From NCBI GenBank assembly GCA_963837165.1, contig CAWIMD010000002.1, forward strand, positions 1,116,001 to 1,180,000: a stretch of DNA of 64,000 bases, given 5' to 3'. Origin of the DNA: JAENWD01 sp963837165 (GTDB lineage Bacteria; Acidobacteriota; Vicinamibacteria; Vicinamibacterales; JAENWD01). Below are positions 52,103 to 59,540 of the stretch, in pieces. Position numbers and translations under genes: made by a program. Below the pieces are notes generated by a model, which was given only the letters and a program-made list of their open reading frames with translations, ran no database searches and was not told the DNA's origin. The first letter of the stretch is position 1. Each line of letters starts with the position of its first letter.

Positions 52103-52234
52103 CTACCTCAGCTTCTTCGGGACGAGGGCGCGCATCCTGCCGAGAGCTTTCCCGCGCCAGCCCCCGAGCTCGACGATTCTCTTCGAGATGAGCTCCGATG
52201 CCGCCTGGCCCGGGCTCGCGTCCGCCTTCTTCAT
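52103..52234 (-). CDS. Truncated DUF1801-like small protein
   Basis: A 43-residue frame starting MKKADASPGQAASELISKRI and ending VPKKLR. It matches the N-terminal third of short DUF1801 proteins (the SELI...RIxELGGWRGxxL...RxLI segment), which normally run to about 130 residues. The ATG at 52234 follows a strong AGGAGGAG ribosome-binding site 5 bases upstream, so it is probably still translated. The usual C-terminal two thirds are absent. It precedes DUF4386. Confidence 0.6.
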   Translation of the reverse strand: MKKADASPGQAASELISKRIVELGGWRGKALGRMRALVPKKLR

Positions 52235-52287
52235 GTGCTCCTCCTGGGAGTTCGGCGCTACAGCCGCTGTTGCCGGAGCGATCGAGT

Positions 52288-52418
52288 GGGCAGGCCTGAA
52301 GGCCTGCGCTACACGTGAACGCGGGCAGGCCTGAAGGCCTGCGCTGCACGTGAACGCGGGCAGGCCTGAAGGCCTGCGCTACACGCGAACGCGGGCAGGC
52401 CTGAAGGCCTGCGCTACA
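52288..52418. repeat. 35-bp tandem repeat, four copies, GCAGGCCTGAAGGCCTGC core
   Basis: Each unit is a perfect 18-bp palindrome (GCAGGCCTGAAGGCCTGC minus one central mismatch) plus GCTACACGTGAACGCGG. The same core occurs as an inverted pair at 31422-31486. It lies between the SRPBCC and DUF1801 genes, both minus strand, and could fold into four adjacent hairpins in RNA. Confidence 0.88.
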
Positions 52419-52452
52419 TACGAGGGCTGCACACGAGGGCGCCCCGGTGCGC

Positions 52453-53073
52453 TCAGGTCCGTGAGCGAGAGGGCGAACCGGGGGGCTCGACGCCGAACTG
52501 CCGCGCGTACTCGGCATTCAATCGCCGCCAGCCCCCGAACTTCACCGCGTCCGGACCCACCATGCGGCCGATGGGCGTTCCGGCGAGCAGGTGATCCAGC
52601 ACGTCGAAGCAGATGTGCCACCCGGCGGCGCCCATCGAGATGAAGCGGCGGTCGATGCTGGTCCACAGCGTCAGGCGCGTGCCGCCATCGGAGGCTTCGA
52701 GCTCCCACCGCATGTCGAAGCCGCCCCAGTTGTACTCGAGCACCTCGGGAGCGTCGGCTCGCGTCACGGTGGTGTCGGACACATGCCGCGTGGGCGCTCC
52801 CACGGTGGTGAGCCGCACGGTGTTTCCGGCCGTCCCCAGGTCTCCATCGGCGTCGAAGGGCGCCCACTCGCGCAGATGCGCCGGGTCGGTCAGCGCCTGC
52901 CAGACTCGTTCCCGCGAGTGGCGCAGGTCCCGGACGAGAATGAGCGTCCACTTCTCTCCGCCCTTTCGGACCTGTGCCCCGCTGGCCGGACCCGGCGCGT
53001 AACGCTCGCGAGGGGTCGTCCCCTGCTCCATGCCTTCCTCTTCGCCGGCGTGCGTCGATTGATGATGGCGCAT
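52453..53073 (-). CDS. SRPBCC (AHSA1-like) domain protein
   Basis: A 206-residue START/Bet v 1-like hydrophobic-cavity protein. The core WTLILVRDLRHSRERVWQALTDPAHLREWAPFDA is the standard AHSA1 opening, and WELEASDGGTRLTLWTSID the later strands. A longer reading from 53073 is coupled to the VOC gene through TGATG; an internal ATG at 53031 has a better ribosome-binding site (GAGGAAGG). It belongs to the ArsR-VOC-SRPBCC operon, a common arrangement of unknown ligand. Confidence 0.85.
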   Translation of the reverse strand: MRHHQSTHAGEEEGMEQGTTPRERYAPGPASGAQVRKGGEKWTLILVRDLRHSRERVWQALTDPAHLREWAPFDADGDLGTAGNTVRLTTVGAPTRHVSDTTVTRADAPEVLEYNWGGFDMRWELEASDGGTRLTLWTSIDRRFISMGAAGWHICFDVLDHLLAGTPIGRMVGPDAVKFGGWRRLNAEYARQFGVEPPGSPSRSRT

Positions 53074-53465
53074 CAGTGGCGTGCCAGCTGGGTGAGCTGA
53101 ATGAGATTACCGCAGGTGTCCTTCAGCATCGCAATGGTCGAGGCGGTCACGTCGGTGGGCGGCATCGTGAACTCGCCGCCCCGTGTCCTGATCCGCTCGT
53201 AATCGCCCTTCACGTCGTCGGTGAAGAACATCGCCGCGGGCTGGCCCTGTTGAAAGATGGCCTGCTGATACGCCTTGGCCGCGGGGTTGTCGTTCAGTGC
53301 CAGCTGCAGCTCGGTGCCGTCCGGCTCCTCGGCCGAGGCCACGGTGAGCCAGCGAAACGGGCCCTGACTGAAATCGGCTTTCCTGGCAAAGCCCAGCACG
53401 TCCGTGTAGAACCGGAGGGCCTTGTCCTGGTCGTCCACATAGACACTCGTCAGCTTGATCTTCAT
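53073..53465 (-). CDS. VOC (glyoxalase/bleomycin-resistance) superfamily protein
   Basis: A 130-residue vicinal-oxygen-chelate protein made of two beta-alpha-beta-beta-beta modules: MKIKLTSVYVDDQDKALRFYTDVLGF and the second starting near AAMFFTDDVKGDYERI. Expected metal positions include Glu in GTELQLAL; the ligand is unknown. This group (GloA-like, paired with SRPBCC and ArsR) is frequent in soil bacteria. Start ATG at 53465. Confidence 0.88.
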   Translation of the reverse strand: MKIKLTSVYVDDQDKALRFYTDVLGFARKADFSQGPFRWLTVASAEEPDGTELQLALNDNPAAKAYQQAIFQQGQPAAMFFTDDVKGDYERIRTRGGEFTMPPTDVTASTIAMLKDTCGNLIQLTQLARH

Positions 53466-53493
53466 GATGCGTTCTCCTCTGTCAATGGTTGCG

Positions 53494-53877
53494 TCATCTC
53501 GTTCCTTTCCTGTGACCGCGGCCGGCCGGGCCGCGCCGTCCTCCCCTGGCCTTCCGCTTCGCTGGCGTCGATCGATCCAGGCGGTCGAGGTGGCGCTCGA
53601 GCGCATCCACATGAGCCGACCAGCACCGGCGGAACGGGGCCAGCCAGGCATCCACCTCCTGGAGCGGCTCAGGTGTCAGCCGGTAGAGGCGGCGCTGGGC
53701 GTCCACCGTGGACTCCACGAACCCGGCCTCGCGCAGCACGCGCAGGTGCTTTGACACGGTCGGCTGGGGCATACGCAGCTGGCGCTCGATCTCGCCCACC
53801 GACTGCTGGGACGAGACCAGGAGGCTCAGTATCGCGCGGCGGTTCGGCTCGGCGATGATCTCGAAGACGGATTCCAC
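53494..53877 (-). CDS. ArsR-type HTH transcriptional repressor
   Basis: A 127-residue winged-helix regulator. The core VFEIIAEPNRRAILSLLVSSQQSVGEIERQL...QPTVSKHLRVLREAGFVE is a clear ArsR domain (recognition helix SKHLRVLREAGF). No ELCVCD metal motif is present, so it senses something else or heterodimerises with the SRPBCC partner. The C-terminus is basic (PAKRKARGGRRG). The GTG at 53877 is chosen (GAGGAG upstream). First gene of the operon with VOC and SRPBCC. Confidence 0.88.
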   Translation of the reverse strand: MESVFEIIAEPNRRAILSLLVSSQQSVGEIERQLRMPQPTVSKHLRVLREAGFVESTVDAQRRLYRLTPEPLQEVDAWLAPFRRCWSAHVDALERHLDRLDRSTPAKRKARGGRRGPAGRGHRKGTR

Positions 53878-53882
53878 GTTCT

Positions 53883-53913
53883 TGATATACTCCTCAACGC
53901 ATATGCATGTCAA
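53883..53913 (-). promoter_or_regulatory. Possible promoter of the ArsR-VOC-SRPBCC operon
   Basis: On the minus strand TTGACA (53913-53908) is followed after 18 bp by TATATC near 53884, only about 6 bp before the GTG start, which would give a nearly leaderless mRNA. GTATAT words on both sides of ATGCATATGC could be the ArsR operator. This is the only strikingly AT-rich stretch nearby. Confidence 0.4.
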
Positions 53914-53992
53914 GGTATATACAAAAGGGAGACCCGCGCGACGAGGCGCAGCTGGCGAAGGGGATCCGGCAGGCGGCCGCCCTGCCAGGCTG

Positions 53993-54442
53993 CTAGCGCC
54001 GGGAGGTGGAGCGCCCGCCGCCGCGGCCACCGTCGATCGACCACGGGCCGGGGCCGACGAGGATCAGGAAGAGCGACCCGAGCCACATGCACCAGTCGGT
54101 GCGGGCCTCGTGTGCCATGGCCCAGAACCCGTGGCTCGCGAGCATCGGCACCTTCGTCGTCCAGATGGCCACGCTGATGATCACGAACAACGGCACGGCG
54201 GCGAGCCGCGTGAACAGGCCCGCGATCACGAGCGCGCCGCAGACCGTTTCGAACCCGCCGACGACGGGCGCGAGGACATGGGGCGATGGCAGGCCGATCT
54301 TCGCGAACCGTCCCACGCCGAGCGCCGCGGGGAATAGGAACTTCTGGAGGCCTTCCGAGAGAAAGACCGTTCCGACCATCAGCCGTACCAGCACCACGGC
54401 GCGCGGCCCGGTGCCGGCGCTCGTCCATCCACGCAGTCTCAC
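53993..54442 (-). CDS. DoxX family membrane protein
   Basis: A 149-residue protein with four hydrophobic helices. VVLVRLMVGTVFLSEGLQKFLFP is the DoxX opening; GFETVCGALVIAGLFTRLAAVPLFVII and the C-terminal LGSLFLILVGPGPWSIDG are the following conserved segments. DoxX proteins are linked to respiratory or redox functions but their role is unclear. The GTG at 54442 is placed 5 bases after AGGAGGG, a strong ribosome-binding site. Confidence 0.88.
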   Translation of the reverse strand: MRLRGWTSAGTGPRAVVLVRLMVGTVFLSEGLQKFLFPAALGVGRFAKIGLPSPHVLAPVVGGFETVCGALVIAGLFTRLAAVPLFVIISVAIWTTKVPMLASHGFWAMAHEARTDWCMWLGSLFLILVGPGPWSIDGGRGGGRSTSRR

Positions 54443-54509
54443 GGCTCCCTCCTGTCGCCTGCCGGGACTCCGGCCCGACGCCACCGGTCTCCGCTCGCGG
54501 CGACCGCGG

Positions 54510-55016
54510 TCACCCGAAGCGCTGATCGTCGGCCGTCGGACCGTACACGGCCGGCACCTTCCGGTCGTTGAGGCGCAGGTAGACCGTCAGCTGCCCGCGA
54601 TGGTGCGCCAGGTGGTTGATCGTCTCGCGCAGGACGATGTACCGCGGCTGTTCCATCACGACGTGCCCACCGGCCTTGAGTCGCCAGCTCGTGGTCAGCA
54701 GGAAATCGTCGTTCGTCTTCGACAGCGCGTCCTGCGCCTTCGCCACCATCTGATCGTGCGCGTCCACGAGCGCGGAGGTCGCCGGCATCTGGACCTGTCC
54801 TCCGCCCGGCGGCGGCGTGAGATCGAGCTCGTCTTTCTCGAGAATCAGGTTCACCCACGACGGCATCGTCGCCACCAGGCCGGCGAGCCGCCCGAGCGGC
54901 ATCGACCTGGCGTGCGGGGTCCAGTCGTCGCGATCCTGCGGCACCTCCGCCAGCACTCTGCGGGTCCGCGGGGCCTCGCGCGCGAGCTCGTCCAGGAACT
55001 GTTGCACAAGAGTCAT
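54510..55016 (-). CDS. DinB family protein
   Basis: A 168-residue four-helix-bundle protein of the DinB/YfiT-like superfamily (bacillithiol or mycothiol S-transferase-like fold). Two metal-binding His are likely in NHLAHHRGQLTVYLR near residue 135-150. The equivalent His of the first helix pair is not obvious (AGLVATMPSW), so metal binding may be incomplete. Substrate unknown. Single gene on the minus strand. Confidence 0.85.
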   Translation of the reverse strand: MTLVQQFLDELAREAPRTRRVLAEVPQDRDDWTPHARSMPLGRLAGLVATMPSWVNLILEKDELDLTPPPGGGQVQMPATSALVDAHDQMVAKAQDALSKTNDDFLLTTSWRLKAGGHVVMEQPRYIVLRETINHLAHHRGQLTVYLRLNDRKVPAVYGPTADDQRFG

Positions 55017-55084
55017 GTGACGGCCTCCATCTCACCTTCTACCGCAGCCGCTTGGCCGCCCACAACAGGGCGTGCGTCTCCAGC

Positions 55085-55891
55085 TCAGCGTGCCAGGCTT
55101 GCCCGCGGCGCGGCCTCGGCCGTGGTGGCGCGTTCCAGCAGGGCGCGCACGCGCGGTGTGACGAACATCTGCGGGGCGAGCCCGCCGACCTCCTTCAGGA
55201 TCGCCCGGTTGGCGGCATCAACGCCCGGTGCCAGCCGTTCCAGCTCCTTGAGGAAGGTGTACTGCGTGGAGGGGACGCCGGGGGCGACAAACTCCTTCAC
55301 TCCCTTCATCCTTTCCTTCAGATCGCCGTAAAAGTACGGCGGGTTCGTCGCGCTGGCATCCGGCACGGCCACGATCACGCTGACCGGATCCGTCCGCCGG
55401 AGCCCGTAACGGAAGGTGATCGCCAGCTGGAAGATCTCCTCGATGCCCTGCTCGGGCGTCGCCGTCAGGTCGACCTGCAGCTTGTCGACGCTCTCGGACG
55501 GAATCGCGTGGGTCACGCCCACGGAAATGGTCTGTGGAATCGGTCCGTTGCGATCGATCGCCAGGTCGTAGCTCGTAGGATGCACGAGGAAGGCCACCCG
55601 ATCCTGGAGTTGCAGGTTCCAGCGCCTCACCACCTCGCAGTCGATCTCGTCGATGACCGCGGTCTCGCGTCCCTTGTTGCGCAGGGTCATCGACAGCGAC
55701 GGCCACTGCAGCTTGTTCTCCGGCGATCCGCGCCGCGACTGGTGCTGCACGGCCTCGACGACGAGCCTGGCCGGCTTGCCGCGGCTGCGCCGCAACCATT
55801 CCGCCAGGCCGGCGGCCGCCGTGAGGACCGCTACGAGCGCCCCGACGGCCTCCCACGAGTTGATGCGCAGCCAGTCCGGGAGTGTCCACAT
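55085..55891 (-). CDS. Membrane-anchored protein of unknown function
   Basis: A 268-residue protein with one N-terminal membrane helix (residues about 13-31, SWEAVGALVAVLTAAAGLA) and a soluble remainder of alternating strands. SLSMTLRNKGRETAVIDEIDCEV suggests an immunoglobulin-like fold, and TYRLR-type segments (FRYGLRRTDPVSVIVAVP) follow. The C-terminal 70 residues are helical. I do not recognise the family. Confidence 0.6.
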   Translation of the reverse strand: MWTLPDWLRINSWEAVGALVAVLTAAAGLAEWLRRSRGKPARLVVEAVQHQSRRGSPENKLQWPSLSMTLRNKGRETAVIDEIDCEVVRRWNLQLQDRVAFLVHPTSYDLAIDRNGPIPQTISVGVTHAIPSESVDKLQVDLTATPEQGIEEIFQLAITFRYGLRRTDPVSVIVAVPDASATNPPYFYGDLKERMKGVKEFVAPGVPSTQYTFLKELERLAPGVDAANRAILKEVGGLAPQMFVTPRVRALLERATTAEAAPRASLAR

Positions 55892-55975
55892 GCGTTCCCT
55901 CCGGCGTCACCCCGGTCACTCCGCCGCAGCGGCTCTTGCGTCGGCACGACGGACGCGGGTAGAACAGAGCCGCAC

Positions 55976-56221
55976 ATGGGATCCGCCGGCATCGCCGCAC
56001 TCATCGCCACCATCGCCTTCCCGATCCTGCTCGTCGCCGGCTGGATCTCCGGCGAGCTCGGGCCAAAGGCAATCGCCGTCTTCCTGGTCCTCGCAATTCT
56101 GGCACGGGTGGGCCTGCCGGCCCTCCTGCCGTACGGCGGCGGCCTGGCCTCCCCCATGCTCGCCGTCCTCGACGTCGCTCTCGTGCTGATGGTCTTCAAG
56201 GGCGACGTGCGAATCCGCTGA
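55976..56221 (+). CDS. Small hydrophobic membrane protein
   Basis: An 81-residue protein from ATG 55976 with three closely spaced hydrophobic segments (IAALIATIAFPILLVAGWI, AIAVFLVLAILARVGLPAL and MLAVLDVALVLMVF), divergent from the gene ending at 55085. No family recognised. Coding bias and a sensible ATG support it. Confidence 0.6.
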   Translation: MGSAGIAALIATIAFPILLVAGWISGELGPKAIAVFLVLAILARVGLPALLPYGGGLASPMLAVLDVALVLMVFKGDVRIR

Positions 56222-56317
56222 TGGTCTCCGGGCGCCGCGCTCCAGGGCGCACGCGTGGCGGGCGTGGCGGGCCGGCTGGTGTCAGCCGGCCCTCTCAACG
56301 CGACGTGTCGGACCGCT

Positions 56318-59300
56318 TCAGAACTCGTAGCGCGCGCCGAACCGGAAGCGGCGCGACTGAGGGATGGACGTCACCTTGCCGAACTCGTTGAGCGGATCCA
56401 CATCGGTGGGCGCAAAGGTGTTGAAGATGTTGAACCCGTCCACGATGACGCGGACCGACTGGTCCTTGCCGAACTTGACCCGCTTCTCGAGATGGAGGTC
56501 GAACAGCGTCTGCCTCGGGAGGAACTCCGGATTGGTCGGATCGACGGCGACGATTTGCGGGAGTCCGCCGGGATCGACCACGCCGTTGTCGGGACCGCCG
56601 AACTGCGTGAGCTGCGGATAGGTTTCCTGCTGCCAGAACGGACGGCCCGAGTGCGTCCGGAAGCGGCCACCGACGTCGATGTCCAGTTTCGGAATCGTGT
56701 ACGAGCCCGACAGCTTGAACTCGTACTGCGGAGTGAACGGAAGCAGCCCCGTCAGGTTGTTGATCGTGTAGTTCAGCGTGCCCATCCAGTTGTCGTCGTA
56801 GAACATCGGTCCTTCGACGTTGAAGTCCTCCCGGAACGATCGCCGGCCGATGCCCGAGGAGGTCGAGTACACGAACGACCCGAGCGCCTGCCACCGGCCG
56901 GAGTACCGCTTCTTCCAGACGAATTGCAGCGCGTGGTAGTCGCGCTTGGGCTTCACGCCGTCGAAGGTGGGCATGTTCTGCACCTGGTACGTCGTGTGGT
57001 CGCCAATCCAGGCGATGTCGTCGCCGTTGACGACGCCGTCCCCGTTGTAGTCGCGCTGCACGACGCTGTAGAGCATCACGTGCTGGCCCGCGAGCGTATC
57101 GTACGGAATCCGCTCGTAGTCCCACTGCTGGCCCGTCTCCCTGTTGATCGGAATATTGGCGAAGATGTCGCTCGCGTGCTTGTACACGTACGTCCCGCCA
57201 ATCGACATGTTGGGTGCGATCTCCCGCTCGACGTTGAAGGTGAGCTCGTCGGTGTGCTGATCCTTCAGGTTGTCGGCCACGTTCAGCGTCCACGACGAGT
57301 CGAACGTACGCGATTCCTCGCTGAGCGGCGTGAGCCCGGCCACCTGCCGCGCCGCCGCGCGCGTCTCCTGCACGTCGATCTCCCCGTCTCCGTTCGTGTC
57401 CACCGCGCTCCAGGGGCCGACCTCGAAGAACTGCGTGACCAGCGTGGTCTGGGGCGCATCAGGACCGAATCGCCTGAGGAATTCGATGCTGAGCGGCAGG
57501 TAATAGCGGCCGTACGCGGCGCGCACGACGGTCTTGGCGTCCTCCGTCAGGGCATAGCTGAAGCCGAGGCGTGGCGACCACGTCTTGAAATCGAAGATGT
57601 TCGGCGTCGAGGCCCGGTCCCGGAGAACCGTCAGGCCGCCGGCCACCTGGTCCGGCGACGTCAGCGGTTCGTAGATCTTGCCGACGCCGTACTTGGTGGT
57701 CATCCGGTCGAAGCGGAGGCCCAGGTTGACGGTCATGCGCTTGTTGAGCGCCCAGCGATCGTCCACGAAGAGCCCGGTCGAATCGGCCGTGCGCACGGTC
57801 AGGAAGGGATTCATCTCGTACTTGTTGTTGTAGAAGAGCAGGCCGGTGTCGCCGTACCACTCCTGCATCTCCGACACGTTCTGCGTCCAGCGGTAGGGAT
57901 AGAGGAAGTTGGCGTAGTTCTGGAAGTAGCCTTCCAGGCGGTTGCCGCGTCCCTTCGTGTACTGCACGCCGAACTTGATGTCGTGCGTGCCTAGGAACTT
58001 GTCCGCATAGTGCGACACGTCGGCCTGGACGGTCTGGCGGTTGGCTTTCTGGGCATCCAGGTACGGGAAGGCGCCGCCGATCCCGTAGTCGGCCCACTTC
58101 CACCAGTTGATGTAGCCGGGATGGGCGAGACGGTCGCTCGGCAGGTACGGCTGGTCGTCCTTCCAGAACCCGAGGAACTTGGCGCTGGCCGCCGTCGCGC
58201 CGCTCGGGGACCACTGCCACTGGGCCGCGACTGAATGGTTCTTGGTCTTCGTGCCGTAGCTCATGGACGTGTCCCACGCCGGCTCCGAGCCCCAGCTCCA
58301 GCCGTTCCCGTCATTGTTTTCGTAGTGGTAGGACGTCCACACCAGATGGTTCTTGGCGGGCACCGCCGACACCTTCATGTCGGCGTAGTTGTTCCACGAT
58401 TCGCTGAGCAGCGACCACCGGGGCGGCAGCGTGGATGAACGCAGGTAGTTGTACGCACCGAAGAACCAGATGCTGTCCTTCCTGATGGGCCCACCGAGCG
58501 TCGCACTGGTCTCCCAGTCCTTCTTCGTGTCTCCCGCCAGCTGTTCGCCCTCGCCGACGTACAGCCACGGCGCGCCCAGATCGGCGTTCGCCCCGGGCTG
58601 GTTGCTCGACGGGGATCCGAGCAGCGAGTAGACCGCACCCGTCCCGTGGAAGTCGTTGCTGCCCGACTTCGTGACCACGTCGATGGCGGCGCCGGAGAAG
58701 CTGCCGTACTCGGCTTTGGAACCGAGCGCGATCACACGCACCTCCTCGACCGCGTCGTAGTTCACGTTCACCAGCGACCCGAACGATCCCGCCTCCGGAT
58801 TGGTGGTGTTGACGCCGTTGATGAGGAAGACGTTCTCGTTGGTCGAACTGCCGTAGGCCGTGGGACTCTGAAATTCCGTGGTCTGCGTGGGCGCCCCGGA
58901 TCCTTCGCCCATCCCCGGTGTCGTCAGTGCGAGGTCCAGAAAGGCATCCCGACTCGTTGGAATCCGGGTGAGCAGCGCCTGATCGACCCGGGAATCGATC
59001 GTCGATGACCGGGTGTCGACGACCGGGCCCTCGGCGGTGACCGTGACCGTCTCGCTCACCGCGCCCACGGGCAGCACGAGGTCCACCGTCACCGTGGCGT
59101 CCGCCGACACGTCGATGTTCTCGTGGACCATCGTCTTGAATCCCGCGAGCGAGGCCGTCACGGTGTATCGCCCGATGGGGAGGTTCAGGAATATGTAAAC
59201 GCCGGTGTCCGACGTCGTCGCCGACCGGGTGCCCATCAGCGACGGGCTGGAGACTTCGACCGTGGCACCCGGCAGCGTGAGACCGTCGGCGCTCGCGACG

Positions 59301-59428
59301 GTTCCGGTCACGGTGCCTTGATGGATCGCCTGCGCGAAGACAGGCGGTGAACTGGCAGCCAGCGAGAGCAGGATTGCGCAGGACGTGCGAACGAGGGCCG
59401 GGCCGGGTAACGCCATCACACCCCCCAA
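56318..59428 (-). CDS. TonB-dependent receptor with carboxypeptidase-regulatory N-domain
   Basis: A 1036-residue outer-membrane transporter. Signal peptide residues about 15-33 (RTSCAILLSLAASSPPVFA). Residues about 35-115 are a Cna-B/CarboxypepD_reg domain (GTVTGTVASADGLTLPGATVEVSS...GVYIFLNLPIGRYTVTASLAGF). The plug follows (NVFLINGVNTTNPEAG...ALGSKAEYGSFSGAAIDVVTKSGSNDFHG), then about 22 beta strands. The C-terminus ends FRFGARYEF with the outer-membrane insertion aromatic. In Acidobacteriota these receptors usually import carbohydrates or peptides; it is divergent from a sulfatase-like gene. Confidence 0.92.
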   Translation of the reverse strand: MGGVMALPGPALVRTSCAILLSLAASSPPVFAQAIHQGTVTGTVASADGLTLPGATVEVSSPSLMGTRSATTSDTGVYIFLNLPIGRYTVTASLAGFKTMVHENIDVSADATVTVDLVLPVGAVSETVTVTAEGPVVDTRSSTIDSRVDQALLTRIPTSRDAFLDLALTTPGMGEGSGAPTQTTEFQSPTAYGSSTNENVFLINGVNTTNPEAGSFGSLVNVNYDAVEEVRVIALGSKAEYGSFSGAAIDVVTKSGSNDFHGTGAVYSLLGSPSSNQPGANADLGAPWLYVGEGEQLAGDTKKDWETSATLGGPIRKDSIWFFGAYNYLRSSTLPPRWSLLSESWNNYADMKVSAVPAKNHLVWTSYHYENNDGNGWSWGSEPAWDTSMSYGTKTKNHSVAAQWQWSPSGATAASAKFLGFWKDDQPYLPSDRLAHPGYINWWKWADYGIGGAFPYLDAQKANRQTVQADVSHYADKFLGTHDIKFGVQYTKGRGNRLEGYFQNYANFLYPYRWTQNVSEMQEWYGDTGLLFYNNKYEMNPFLTVRTADSTGLFVDDRWALNKRMTVNLGLRFDRMTTKYGVGKIYEPLTSPDQVAGGLTVLRDRASTPNIFDFKTWSPRLGFSYALTEDAKTVVRAAYGRYYLPLSIEFLRRFGPDAPQTTLVTQFFEVGPWSAVDTNGDGEIDVQETRAAARQVAGLTPLSEESRTFDSSWTLNVADNLKDQHTDELTFNVEREIAPNMSIGGTYVYKHASDIFANIPINRETGQQWDYERIPYDTLAGQHVMLYSVVQRDYNGDGVVNGDDIAWIGDHTTYQVQNMPTFDGVKPKRDYHALQFVWKKRYSGRWQALGSFVYSTSSGIGRRSFREDFNVEGPMFYDDNWMGTLNYTINNLTGLLPFTPQYEFKLSGSYTIPKLDIDVGGRFRTHSGRPFWQQETYPQLTQFGGPDNGVVDPGGLPQIVAVDPTNPEFLPRQTLFDLHLEKRVKFGKDQSVRVIVDGFNIFNTFAPTDVDPLNEFGKVTSIPQSRRFRFGARYEF

Positions 59429-59469
59429 TTTCCGCCGTGGTCCAGAGACGTCTTAAGACAAGCAGCGTA

Positions 59470-59498
59470 ATCGTTAAAGCTTTCACGGTTGTTGTCAA
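59470..59498 (-). promoter_or_regulatory. Possible promoter of the TonB-receptor gene
   Basis: On the minus strand TTGACA (59498-59493) is followed after 17 bp by AACGAT (59475-59470), a weak -10. The start codon lies about 40 bp further. The region is AT-richer than its surroundings. Confidence 0.4.
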
Positions 59499-59540
59499 GA
59501 ACGAAGTGCGGCCGAGGTCGTTCGTCCCGCCGTAGAATGA

